From positions 27,170 through 63,381 of the forward strand of contig QHZR01000075.1 in assembly GCA_003224755.1 (NCBI GenBank): a stretch of 36,212 nucleotides of DNA, written 5' to 3'. Origin of the DNA: Acidobacteriota bacterium. Its GTDB lineage: Bacteria > Acidobacteriota > Terriglobia > Terriglobales > Acidobacteriaceae. A model generated the notes under the pieces. It saw nothing but the letters and a program-made list of their open reading frames with translations. It searched no databases and had not been told where the DNA came from. The translations under genes were made by a program, and so were the position numbers. Positions 16,668 to 24,817 of the stretch are shown piece after piece; position 1 is the stretch's first letter; each line of letters starts with the position of its first letter.

Positions 16668-17909
16668 TTAATCGGTGCTGCTGGTCTTCCGGGCTTGTGC
16701 CGGAGTTATGGGTTTCTCAGCAAAGAAGTCGTGATCATACAAACCGCGATACATTCGGCCTGCAATTTCCGCGGCCTTCGGACCGAACGTGGGACGCCCA
16801 CCCTCGAGAAAGACGACAACGACGACGCGACCGTAGTTGGTGTTGGCGTAGCTGGCAAACCAGCCGAAACGCGTGCCGGCGTGAGAGCAGGTGCCGGTCT
16901 TCCCTAAAACTGATTCCTCATTGAAATTCACCAGCAGCCGCCGCGCCGTACCATATTCGACCGCGCCCGCCATTCCGTCTGAGATTTCAGGAATCATGCC
17001 GGCGATATCGAGGTGCCGCTTCACGATGGGCTGAAAATTGGCAACTTCGTCCGCCGTCGTCGGATGCTGCAGGTAATACATGGTGCCGCCGTTTGCGATC
17101 GCCGTAACCAGCGATCCCAACTGTAGCGGCGTCATTGAAATCCCTTCGCCGAACGAGCACATCTTCCCCACGCCGCCGAGCTTCGCCGAGATTTCTTCAT
17201 CCGGATAGACACCTGCCTGCTCGCCTGCAATGTGATAGCCGGCTAGTTCTCCGAGACCGTAAGTGTGGGCATAATGTGCGACCTTCTCGAACCCGAGCTG
17301 ACGTCCCAATGCTTCGAAATACGCGTTGTTCGAATGGGCCAGCGCAAGAGTGAGGTTCATGTGGCTGCGTCCGCCCAAGCGAACCTCGGTTTCTTTGGTG
17401 ATGATTCCTTCGCTCAGGGCTGCCAGTGCGACTGACAATTTGATCGTCGAACAAGGCTGGGCGCCACTCGAGAGCGCGAGCTTCTGATTCACCATCGCCA
17501 GGACCCGCCCGCTGGTTGGTTCGATTGCGAGGACGGTCCCGTTCATGTTGCCGAGTGCATCAAGCGCGGCCTGGCGCACCACCGGATCTTCCCCGGCCGT
17601 CACATCGCTATCGGTAATGTCCTTTGCATAAGAACTGGCATAAAAGCGCTCGTAATAATGATGCCGCTTCAGCGAAGCAACGGTCCGCGATCCCACCCTG
17701 CGGCTGCGCGCCAAATGCCGCATGTGCCGGCGCGCGCGGGGACTCTCAGCGACAGTGCGTGATTTGGACTTGGAAGTCAGCGGCCGCGTGCTGATAGTCG
17801 CAGCAATACCGGCTTGAGCGAGCAGAATGATGGAAGCAAACGAAACCACGACGCGAATGGTTCTTGATCCAGTAACGGTCACTTCGCTGGTCCTGTCGTC
17901 GGAATTCAC
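16668..17909 (-). CDS. Penicillin-binding transpeptidase-domain protein
   Basis: A 413-residue, membrane-anchored or exported serine transpeptidase. A hydrophobic N-terminal segment (about 18-38, VRVVVSFASIILLAQAGIA-like) is followed by a basic linker (45-85, many R/S/H) and then the transpeptidase domain. The three active-site motifs are present: SxxK as S154-T-I-K157, SxN as S193-N-N195 and KTG as K337-T-G-T340. FGEGISMTPLQLGSLVTAIANGG is a classic FtsI/PBP2-type segment. There is no glycosyltransferase domain and no N-terminal dimerisation domain, so it is a short, mono-functional class-B-like PBP or a relative of class D beta-lactamases. It would cross-link or edit peptidoglycan in the periplasm. 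Specific role unknown. Confidence 0.85.
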   Translation of the reverse strand: MNSDDRTSEVTVTGSRTIRVVVSFASIILLAQAGIAATISTRPLTSKSKSRTVAESPRARRHMRHLARSRRVGSRTVASLKRHHYYERFYASSYAKDITDSDVTAGEDPVVRQAALDALGNMNGTVLAIEPTSGRVLAMVNQKLALSSGAQPCSTIKLSVALAALSEGIITKETEVRLGGRSHMNLTLALAHSNNAYFEALGRQLGFEKVAHYAHTYGLGELAGYHIAGEQAGVYPDEEISAKLGGVGKMCSFGEGISMTPLQLGSLVTAIANGGTMYYLQHPTTADEVANFQPIVKRHLDIAGMIPEISDGMAGAVEYGTARRLLVNFNEESVLGKTGTCSHAGTRFGWFASYANTNYGRVVVVVFLEGGRPTFGPKAAEIAGRMYRGLYDHDFFAEKPITPAQARKTSSTD

Positions 17910-18264
17910 ATCTACTTAGATTGCACGAAGAGTGCCAGCGGCTCTATCTCTAACAACTCTGGTGCAATTTTTTGATTTTATGGGAGTTAGCGTGAAGCAC
18001 GCAATGATAATTTGCTAATGCAGGTAACATCGCACATATCTGGTAAACACATGAGACGAGACAATTTAGTCGGGTTTGAGCTTAAAGGACGCGGACTTTG
18101 GTAATGACTGGGATGATTACCGCGACGTCGATAGATGTGAAATGAAGTTCACATTTCTCAACCGAAAAACAGCCGCGGATTTCGCGGACGAACGCGGATA
18201 AATCTCTTCTTATCGGGCACTCCCTTGCTCGCTAAACAAGTGCGATAGCTGCAAATTATAGAGG
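17910..18264. other. 355-bp spacer with operator-like and GC-rich repeats
   Basis: No gene is seen. It is more AT-rich near the transpeptidase start. An inverted repeat ATGTGAA/TTCACAT (18135-18141 and 18148-18154, 6-nt gap) looks operator-like but does not have CRP spacing. CGCGGA occurs three times at 9-10 bp steps (18174, 18183, 18193), a spacer repeat. The region should contain the promoter of the transpeptidase. Confidence 0.5.
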
Positions 18265-18840
18265 TTACTTCACCTCTTCCGCCGATTCTCGATATATCCC
18301 GAATTTCTTCGCCACCGGCTTCAGCGTCGGATAAAACTGCACGAACGAGTGCTCGACAGCGGCGTTTTTCTCATGACATGAGAAGCACGCTCCCTTGGGA
18401 TTCGCGGCAGCACTCTTGTTCTCGTCAAAATTGAAGTACGCCCACTTATCGGGAAGATTCGAGTCTTTTACTTCCACCCCAATACCCATCAGTTCCGTCG
18501 TCTGAAAGTTTCCATGCTTATTGATGGAGCCCTTGGTTTGAGCGCCGCGCTCCTCGACTACAAACGTGGTCTTGTCTGGCCACTGTCCCGATTTCAAAAA
18601 TTCTTTGTACGCCCATTGCGGCACGAACACATTAGTGAACATATCGTGACTGCCAGGCGCGGGACTGTAATTCATGCCGAGGCCGGAAGAAAGAAATATC
18701 CATTCGCGATAGTTCTCCGGTCTAAGCAATTCTCCGCCTTTGTTGTACTGCGGCTTCTCGGATGGCTCTTCAGGTGAAGCGGCAATCATGGCAATTCCAA
18801 AAACAAATGTGATCGCAAGCACAAGCCGGTGTCTCGTCAC
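18265..18840 (-). CDS. Cytochrome P460 domain protein
   Basis: A 191-residue exported protein. Start taken as GTG at 18840, with GGAG eight bases upstream and a signal peptide right after (VTRHRLVLAITFVFGIAMIA, cleaved near AS). The mature part fits the cytochrome P460 family: NYREWIFLSSGLGMNYSP, then MFTNVFVPQWAYKEFLKSGQWPDKT-type strands, then the haem c-binding motif CFSCH (C152, C155, H156) near the C-terminus. P460 proteins bind a haem c cross-linked through a lysine, and known members oxidise hydroxylamine or bind NO; many homologues have unknown function. A longer frame upstream (to 18912) lacks a good ribosome binding site. Periplasmic. Confidence 0.85.
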   Translation of the reverse strand: MTRHRLVLAITFVFGIAMIAASPEEPSEKPQYNKGGELLRPENYREWIFLSSGLGMNYSPAPGSHDMFTNVFVPQWAYKEFLKSGQWPDKTTFVVEERGAQTKGSINKHGNFQTTELMGIGVEVKDSNLPDKWAYFNFDENKSAAANPKGACFSCHEKNAAVEHSFVQFYPTLKPVAKKFGIYRESAEEVK

Positions 18841-18927
18841 GTCGATTTCTCCGCGCAAAGAGTAGCGCAATGTTAGTGACGCACTTACATAACAATGGTG
18901 AGCAATAACCATCGCATTTGTGGGCTC

Positions 18928-19365
18928 TTACTGTTTCTTCTTTCGTGCCTCCGCCATTGCCTGGAACTGCGCCTGCATCCGGTCCCATGTCGGTTGAAGT
19001 TGTTCCGCATCGCGTATTGTGTTCAGGAATACAAGGCGAACATCCCCTTGGAGTGGAACACCGCCAAAATTGCGCTGAGCGGCTGGAGTGGGTGGTCGGT
19101 CGGGACTACCCTGCGCAGGAATACTCGCCGGAAGATGAAACGCGTACATACTGCCGCCGGCCAACGGCTGGTGCGGATACTGGAGAAGCCAAAGACAATT
19201 GTGGCCGTCTTCGATCATTCCGGCCGAGACAACGGCCCATTGCCCTGCGTCTGAAGCGGTTGGCTCCTGGCAGTTCCAGAACTGTGCCTTTGGAACGTAA
19301 ATCTCAGGTTTCGAGAATCCATACTCATCCACCAACACACTCTTCCCACGAAATGGTCTTTGCAT
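18928..19365 (-). CDS. Hypothetical protein, possibly coupled to an addiction-module gene
   Basis: An unrecognised frame of up to 145 residues. It overlaps the end of the addiction-module gene by 41 bp when read from the ATG at 19365, which has no ribosome binding site; GTG codons at residues 10 and 12 lie close to the upstream stop and could be used instead. The protein has a Trp/Gln-rich centre (QFWNCQEPTASDAGQWAVVS, NCLWLLQYPHQPL) and a basic end (AMAEARKKKQ). It does not look like a RelE/ParE toxin. A longer plus-strand frame over the same DNA looks like a shadow. Existence is uncertain. Confidence 0.4.
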   Translation of the reverse strand: MQRPFRGKSVLVDEYGFSKPEIYVPKAQFWNCQEPTASDAGQWAVVSAGMIEDGHNCLWLLQYPHQPLAGGSMYAFHLPASIPAQGSPDRPPTPAAQRNFGGVPLQGDVRLVFLNTIRDAEQLQPTWDRMQAQFQAMAEARKKKQ

Positions 19366-19546
19366 TGCCAGAATCGAGTTCGGCTATTCGTTTGGCGACC
19401 TCCGCTTCCCACGCGGCTCCTACGCCTTCATCCACCTTGCCGCCGAGATTGGAGATGAGAGATTCGGCCAACGCTTCCTGTTCCTCAACTGACAAGGACA
19501 GTGCCCTTTCCAACAGTTTGGAGACTTCAGTAGTCGTCTGAGCCAT
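19325..19546 (-). CDS. Putative addiction module component (antitoxin-like)
   Basis: A 73-residue protein, MAQTTTEVSKLLERALSLSV-, with EEQEALAESLISNLGG and a C-terminal AAWEAEVAKRIAELDSGNAK followed by TISWEE. This matches the small addiction-module protein family (RelB/StbD-like antitoxins, TIGR02574/PF09720) over its whole length. Such proteins normally precede a RelE/ParE-type toxin gene that overlaps or closely follows. Here the following frame (18928-19365) shows no RelE-like pattern, so the antitoxin appears orphaned. It sits just downstream of ftsZ on the same strand. Confidence 0.8.
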   Translation of the reverse strand: MAQTTTEVSKLLERALSLSVEEQEALAESLISNLGGKVDEGVGAAWEAEVAKRIAELDSGNAKTISWEECVGG

Positions 19547-19587
19547 AGGTTACTACCCAGTCTATTGTAGGCGGAAGGGCCACGCTC

Positions 19588-20799
19588 TTACGCCGTGTCA
19601 CCCCTTTTTCTCAGGAACGCTGGCACGTCCAAATCAGCCTGCTCGAAATTGGCGATCATGGCGCTCCGCATGTTGTCGAGGGAGATCACCTCGGCGGAAG
19701 CCGCCGGTGCAGGCTGAGCAGATTCCATCACCGTTGGTGAAGACGCCGGTTCCGAGTCGAAGTCATCTGCGCCGCGATCAATCGTGAAACCTGTGGATTC
19801 GGTTCTGCGCCGCGGACGGTCTTCTTCCTTGAATCCAGTCGCGATGACCGTGATTTTTACCGCATCTTTCATTTTTTCATCGAGCACCGCCCCAAAGATA
19901 ATGTTGGCGTCTTCGTGCGCAGCACTTTGAATGATGCTGCATGCCTCCTGCACCTCCGCCAGCTTCAACGACGCCGATCCGGTGATGTTAATCAGGATGC
20001 CGCGAGCGCCATCAATAGCTCCTGCCTCAAGCAGCGGGGAAGCAATCGCTTTCTGCGCAGCCTCGGTGGCGCGGCGCGATCCATTCGCGTTCGCCGTCCC
20101 CATCACCGCATATCCCATGCGCGCCATGATCGCCTTCACGTCAGCGAAGTCGCGATTGATGATGCCGGGAATCGTAATGATGTCGGAAATTCCCTGTACG
20201 CCCTGGCGAAGGATGTCGTCAGCTACGCGGAAGGACTCGAAGAAGCCGGCGTCCTGCGCGACCGCAAGCAGCTTCTCGTTCGGGATGACAATCGTCGTGT
20301 CCACCGAGTCCATCAACTCGGCGACCCCGCGATCCGCCTGCTGCATGCGCCGCTTGCCTTCAAATGCAAACGGCTTAGTCACGACGGCAACCGTGAGCGC
20401 GCCCATCTCGCTCGCCAATGAGGCAATGATCGGCGCCGCACCTGTGCCGGTGCCGCCGCCAAGGCCGGTGGTCACGAAGACCATGTCCGCGCCTTCGAGT
20501 GCCTCAATGATCTTGTCGGAATCTTCGAGGGCCGCTTTCCTCCCCACCTCCGGATTCGCTCCGGCGCCGAGGCCGTTCGTCAGTTTCACGCCAAGTTGAA
20601 TCTTCGTGGCTGCGCGCGACATTCGTAGCGCCTGCAAATCCGTGTTGGCAACAATGAACTCGATGCCGTCCATACCTGCTTCGATCATGCGGTTGACGGC
20701 GTTGCCACCCCCGCCGCCGATGCCGATCACCTTGATGCGAGCGTCGTTACGGGAATCGTCTGTGTAGTTGATGCGAATTTCGTTGGATTCTTTTTTCAT
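19588..20799 (-). CDS. ftsZ: Cell division protein FtsZ
   Basis: A 403-residue tubulin-like GTPase that polymerises into the division ring. The N-terminal Rossmann GTP-binding core has [20 protein letters not shown] and the tubulin signature GGGTGTG (114-120). The T7-loop region and GTPase-activating part ([26 protein letters not shown]) are intact. A variable linker (about 330-375) leads to the conserved C-terminal peptide DVPAFLRKR, which binds FtsA. Start supported by GAGGTG nine bases upstream. It follows ftsA on the same strand after 143 bp that hold heptamer repeats, so separate promoters are possible. Confidence 0.98.
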   Translation of the reverse strand: MKKESNEIRINYTDDSRNDARIKVIGIGGGGGNAVNRMIEAGMDGIEFIVANTDLQALRMSRAATKIQLGVKLTNGLGAGANPEVGRKAALEDSDKIIEALEGADMVFVTTGLGGGTGTGAAPIIASLASEMGALTVAVVTKPFAFEGKRRMQQADRGVAELMDSVDTTIVIPNEKLLAVAQDAGFFESFRVADDILRQGVQGISDIITIPGIINRDFADVKAIMARMGYAVMGTANANGSRRATEAAQKAIASPLLEAGAIDGARGILINITGSASLKLAEVQEACSIIQSAAHEDANIIFGAVLDEKMKDAVKITVIATGFKEEDRPRRRTESTGFTIDRGADDFDSEPASSPTVMESAQPAPAASAEVISLDNMRSAMIANFEQADLDVPAFLRKRGDTA

Positions 20800-20863
20800 G
20801 TAATCACCTCGTTAAAAATCGACGTTCGTCGTTGGCCCTTGCTCCGTTAACAATCCCAGTTAT

Positions 20864-20936
20864 GAGCTACGAGCTGTGAGCGTCAAGCAATCGGCCTTCG
20901 CAGAAACGCTTGCTCGTTTCTCATAGCTCAACGCTC
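20864..20936. repeat. Inverted heptamer-phased GAGCnnn repeat, ftsA-ftsZ spacer
   Basis: The left arm is GAGCTAC, GAGCTGT, GAGCGTC (20864-20884), then AAGCAAT. The right arm, in the opposite orientation, is CTTGCTC, GTTTCTC, ATAGCTC, AACGCTC (20909-20936). All units are exactly 7 bp, so the arms form an imperfect palindrome. The same family occurs at 25696-25757. Confidence 0.8.
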
Positions 20937-20942
20937 GATGCT

Positions 20943-22151
20943 TCACCCCACCAGCATCGCTTTCAACTTCGAACTCCACCGCTCATCCTGCCCGCCCCGG
21001 GCTGTTCTCGCTCGATGCCCATAGACAACCATGCCCAGCACGGTCGCGAACTCCGGCTCGGCCAGTGACGACGGCATCTTCGCGATTGGCGAAGGCCAAG
21101 CCATTCGCACTGGTTTGCGCAGCACCGAATCGGCAATGTCCATCAATCCCGGTAGCCGCGACCCTCCGCCGCTCAACACCACTCCCGCAGCACATACTTC
21201 CAGCATGCCCGCGTGCCGCAGATTTTCTCGCAGCATCTCGAACAGTTCACGTGCCCGCGGCTCCAAAATCTCTCCCACCATACGTTGCGAAACCAGGCGC
21301 GAAGGACGATCACCTACCGAGGGAACTTCGACTTCGTTTCCTTCCGGAATCAGCGTCACAATCGCGTTTCCGTATGACTTCTTGATCTTCTCGGCTTCTA
21401 CGAGTGGCGTGCACAGCCCGACTGAGAGATCGCTGGTGAAGTGGTCCCCGCCGACCGGCAACACCGCGCTGTGCGCAACCGCACCTTCCTGAATCACAAT
21501 CACATTCGTTGAACCTGCGCCGACGTCCGCCAGGCAGATTCCCAACTCGCGCTCATCCGAGCGCAGCACCGAATCCGCGCACGCCAGTGGCTCGAAGACG
21601 GTGTCGTCCACATGCACGCCCGCACGGTTCACCGCGGTGATCACGTTCTGCGCCGCCGATCTCGCAGCCGAAATCATGTGCACGCGCACCTCAAGCCGGG
21701 TCGCAATCATTCCCAGCGGATCATGCACTCCGTGCTGCTCGTCCAAAATGAATTCCTGAGGCAATAAGTGAAGAACGTCACGATCCGGCGGCAGCGGAAT
21801 GGCACGGGCCTTGTCCACCGCCATACGGATTTCTTCGCGGCCAATCTCCCGTGCACGATTGAAGACCAGGCCGCCATGCGTATTGATCCCGCGCACATGC
21901 GATCCCGCAATCCCCAGAAGTGCGTGCTCAATGGGAAATCCGCAACTGTCCTCGGCGCGCTCGGCCGCCTTCTGGATCGAAGCCACAGCCTTCTCCAGGT
22001 CAACAATGATGCCCTTGCGCGACCCTCGCGAATCTGCCAGGCCGTGCCCGCGATAACGCAACCCGTTGTCCGTGGTCTCCGCCACCAGGACGCAAGTCTT
22101 GGCGCTTCCTACATCAATCGCAGCCAGAAAGTTGTCGTTCGCCTTTGCCAT
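20943..22151 (-). CDS. ftsA: Cell division protein FtsA
   Basis: A 402-residue actin-like ATPase that anchors FtsZ to the membrane. The phosphate-1 motif is AAIDVGSAKTCVLV (near residue 10), phosphate-2 is LADVGAGSTNVIVI, and the adenosine motif is GVVLSGGGSRLPGL. The FtsA-specific 1C domain lies between (EHALLGIAGSHVRGINTHG). The C-terminus (ERWSSKLKAMLVG) is an amphipathic helix, the membrane-targeting sequence of the family. It starts two bases after the ftsQ stop, with a purine-rich ribosome binding site inside ftsQ, so it is co-translated with ftsQ. Confidence 0.97.
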   Translation of the reverse strand: MAKANDNFLAAIDVGSAKTCVLVAETTDNGLRYRGHGLADSRGSRKGIIVDLEKAVASIQKAAERAEDSCGFPIEHALLGIAGSHVRGINTHGGLVFNRAREIGREEIRMAVDKARAIPLPPDRDVLHLLPQEFILDEQHGVHDPLGMIATRLEVRVHMISAARSAAQNVITAVNRAGVHVDDTVFEPLACADSVLRSDERELGICLADVGAGSTNVIVIQEGAVAHSAVLPVGGDHFTSDLSVGLCTPLVEAEKIKKSYGNAIVTLIPEGNEVEVPSVGDRPSRLVSQRMVGEILEPRARELFEMLRENLRHAGMLEVCAAGVVLSGGGSRLPGLMDIADSVLRKPVRMAWPSPIAKMPSSLAEPEFATVLGMVVYGHRARTARGGQDERWSSKLKAMLVG

Positions 22152-22153
22152 CG

Positions 22154-23482
22154 TTAGCGGCTTTCCTGTCCTTTCGGGATTCCAGGGCTCGGTTTGTGTG
22201 CTCCAATCGCGGATTGCGCCTTCGCGCTGACTGTCGGTGTATGCGCCACCGGTGCAGCGGCGTGCTTAGCCGGATTCCACCGTTTATGCCAGCGGGTGAC
22301 CTTTGCCGGATCTTTTTTCGTTGCGGACTTCGAAGAGAGACCTGAGGCCGGATCCTTCTTGCTGCTGGTCGCCGGCACAGACGAGGGTGCCCCATTCTTG
22401 CGCGCATTTTGCGCAAGAGCCTGCCCGGAGCCTGCCCAAGGGGTGGGCAGCACAGAAGGATGCGCAACAGGGATTCTCGCGATTAGCGCGGTCGGCTTTA
22501 CTCCCGCAGCGATGGCAGCCCTCGCCGCCGCGGCAGAAATCGCCGGTTGCCGCGCTGTCCCACGCAGATCGGGATTCACCACGATCTGGCGGTCATATCT
22601 CAAATCAACTGACTCCAATTTCTCAAACTGCTGCCGCCACTCCCGCAGGTGCGCAACATAAACTTTGAAGCGATCGAGATAATCCGACGATCCGAGGTGC
22701 ACCAGCACCTCTCCGTCTGGATCGTTGGTCAGAATCTTCACGTCCTCCGGATCAGTCAGGTCCACCTCGCTCAACTCCTGTGAGTAATGCGTGCCGCCGG
22801 AATCGAGTTCGCGAAGTACGTCGTTGTAGATCTTCATCCTCGCGGCGCGGGTAGAAAGCGGTTCGCCAGAGTTCATGCCAACGATCACTGGGAAGGAATA
22901 TTTTTTCTTGGCGGAAAGCTCCATGAGGACGCCGCCCGGGTCAATCAGAGAGATTTTGGAACCGATCCGCGCAAACGCTACGGGCGTGCGCTCGTGTATC
23001 TGAATCTTGATCCGGTCCGGGGCGAAGCGCATGACGCTTGCCGACTCCACCCATGGAATCTGCTCAAGCTGTTTTTGGCGTTCATCGAGGGGAATGTAGA
23101 AGACGTTGCGGCCGATGTCCCCGCCCATCACTTCCATCACTTGGGCACGCGTCACATTGCTGATCCCGGCCATTTCGATGTCGTCGCTCGACTGCAGCCG
23201 GAAACGCCAGGAGTGTTCTCCATAATGGTAGAGCGCAGCCGCGGCGATGGAACCAAGCGCAGCAACAACAATCGCTACGATTGCCCACAGCAACCGTGCA
23301 GCAGTTTTCTTTGGGAGCGGGCCCCGGCGTGCTGACACGCGTTTTTGTGCCCGCAGGAATGGCGATTCCTTCTCCGCGTCCAAGTCGAGCAGGCGAGCGT
23401 CGTCAAGTTCTTCGCGCGCCGGTCCGTCGGCCGTGGAGTACAACTCTTCCTGGATGGTGGAGCCACTTCTTCTCGCCATCAA
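22154..23482 (-). CDS. ftsQ: Cell division protein FtsQ (DivIB), extended C-terminus
   Basis: A 442-residue bitopic membrane protein. A cytoplasmic N-terminus (1-58) precedes one membrane helix (about 60-88, RLLWAIVAIVVAALGSIAAA). The POTRA domain follows (SSDDIEMAGISNVTRAQVMEV to the early 160s, with NVFYIPLDERQKQLEQIPWV), then the beta domain (FtsQ/DivIB C-terminal) ending near LRYDRQIVVNPDL. Beyond residue 315 the protein carries a 125-residue Ala/Pro/Lys-rich tail of low complexity, unusual for FtsQ (normally about 260-330 residues). It would act in the divisome as a FtsB/FtsL partner. It starts the ftsQ-ftsA-ftsZ block; no murC, murB or ddl gene precedes it. Confidence 0.92.
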   Translation of the reverse strand: MMARRSGSTIQEELYSTADGPAREELDDARLLDLDAEKESPFLRAQKRVSARRGPLPKKTAARLLWAIVAIVVAALGSIAAAALYHYGEHSWRFRLQSSDDIEMAGISNVTRAQVMEVMGGDIGRNVFYIPLDERQKQLEQIPWVESASVMRFAPDRIKIQIHERTPVAFARIGSKISLIDPGGVLMELSAKKKYSFPVIVGMNSGEPLSTRAARMKIYNDVLRELDSGGTHYSQELSEVDLTDPEDVKILTNDPDGEVLVHLGSSDYLDRFKVYVAHLREWRQQFEKLESVDLRYDRQIVVNPDLRGTARQPAISAAAARAAIAAGVKPTALIARIPVAHPSVLPTPWAGSGQALAQNARKNGAPSSVPATSSKKDPASGLSSKSATKKDPAKVTRWHKRWNPAKHAAAPVAHTPTVSAKAQSAIGAHKPSPGIPKGQESR

Positions 23483-23744
23483 CAGGTCAGTTGTCGTGGG
23501 AACCGCTGAGCAAATTCACTATAACTTTTCTGCCCTGCGAGAGATAGAGAAAAGTTGATACGTTTTGCACAGGCGGGAAAGCAGCTGCCGGCTGCTGGCT
23601 CTTGGCTCTCCGCAACTCCTCTTGGAACTTGGTCATCCCGTCTATAACGACGACGGCGTTGTCAAGAGACACGAGGGTGTAGGCGGCTCGGGTGTTATAG
23701 GAGCGCCATTTCGCTCTCGTGGAAAAAACTCAGAGTGCCAGCTG

Positions 23745-24743
23745 ACCAAGGCTCGTGCTCATCCGTTCCCGATCAAGAGCAGCCTCGCTTTGATTGTTTC
23801 CTGATGCTGCTGCCGTTTGCAGTTTTCCCGGCAGCGGGTAGAGCACCGCAGGGAATTACGTTTCTCACCGTTCCCGCGCTGATCTATCTGGCCGTAGCGA
23901 TGGCTTCCAGGATGAACATTGGGGTACGCCACATCCTGCCCATTTTCCGTTCCTTTTTGCACTCGCAGGGCGGGCCGCGGCCAAACTAATCGAGCGCCGC
24001 CGCAGTTGGGCTTACATTGTCGCCATGCTTCTCGTATTCGATATCGTCTCTTCGCTTCGCGCGTTTCCGGTTTATATCGCATACGCGAACGAACTCTGGG
24101 GAGGCCCCGCAAGCACCTACGAATATCTCAGCGATTCGAATGCCGACTGGGCCCAACAACTCAAAGCCGTAAAAAAATATCTCGACAGCCACGGCGTGAA
24201 GAACTGCTGGTTCGCATATTTTGCGAAGTCGTTGCAGACCCTTCTTACTACGGCATTCCCTGCGAACCGCTCACGACCATAGCGTCGGTTTGGCTGCAGC
24301 CCTCGATCGACGTCCCCGCGCACATTGACGGGCCAGTGGCCATCAGCGCAGGCGTGCTGTCCGGTTATGAGTTTGGCCCTGATTCGCTCAACCCCTATGA
24401 TCAGTTCCAGCGAATTCGCCCCACGGCAGCGATGGAGCACGGCATCTTCGTTTTCGATGGACACTTCGATATTCCGTTGGCGTCAGCGCTGAATCATGTC
24501 ACTCAAGCGCAGTTGCTGATGAAACAGAGCCGGCTCGATCAGGCACTCTCCGAGACGCAACTGGCGGTTGCGCTCGCGCCCGACTCAATTCAGACGCAGT
24601 CCGGTTTCGGCTACCTTCTCCTCAAATTGAAACGGCCAGACGAAGCTCGCGAACATCTTCAAAAGGCACTGGCCCTGGCGGAAACGGTGCATCCCGAATT
24701 TCGCGACGAAATTCCCGGTTTGAAGGGTGCGTTGGGCCAGTAA
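23745..24743 (+). pseudogene. Decayed glycosyltransferase-39-like membrane protein with TPR tail
   Basis: A continuous protein can be assembled only by shifting frame three times, each as if one base were missing: near 23802 (IKSSLALIVS to LMLLPFAVF), near 23943 (IGVRHILPIF to PFLFALAGRAAAKLIERRRS) and near 24222 (GVKNCWFAYFA to EVVADPSYYGIPC). The assembled sequence has hydrophobic segments typical of dolichyl-phosphate-mannose-type glycosyltransferases (NIGVRHILP is a family hallmark), then STYEYLSDSNADWAQQL, and ends in TPR repeats (AQLLMKQSRLDQALSETQLA, KRPDEAREHLQKALAL). The N-terminal catalytic half with the DE motif is missing. Boundaries are approximate. The three lesions lie in short homopolymers or nearby, so assembly error is a possible alternative, but the missing N-terminus argues for decay. 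Confidence 0.8.
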
Positions 24744-24817
24744 TCGGACACCAACTCAGCCAACATTGCCGGGCGTCTCTGCACTCCTCTGCACCGCTGT
24801 GGTTAAATTCGTAGCGC

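Noticed and set aside
18135-18154. CRP binding site
   Set aside because: TGTGA and TCACA are eight bases apart here rather than six.
18918-19541. 207-residue plus-strand frame
   Set aside because: It covers the addiction-module gene in antisense and is rich in Pro/Ser/Arg, as expected for a shadow.
19915-20599. Plus-strand frames over ftsZ
   Set aside because: Antisense to a highly conserved gene, with no independent support.
20864-20936. CRISPR array
   Set aside because: Units are 7 bp and contiguous with inverted arms; no 20-40 bp repeats with spacers and no cas genes are present.
22194-22668. Plus-strand frames over the ftsQ tail
   Set aside because: The tail itself is low-complexity, which keeps reverse frames open by chance.
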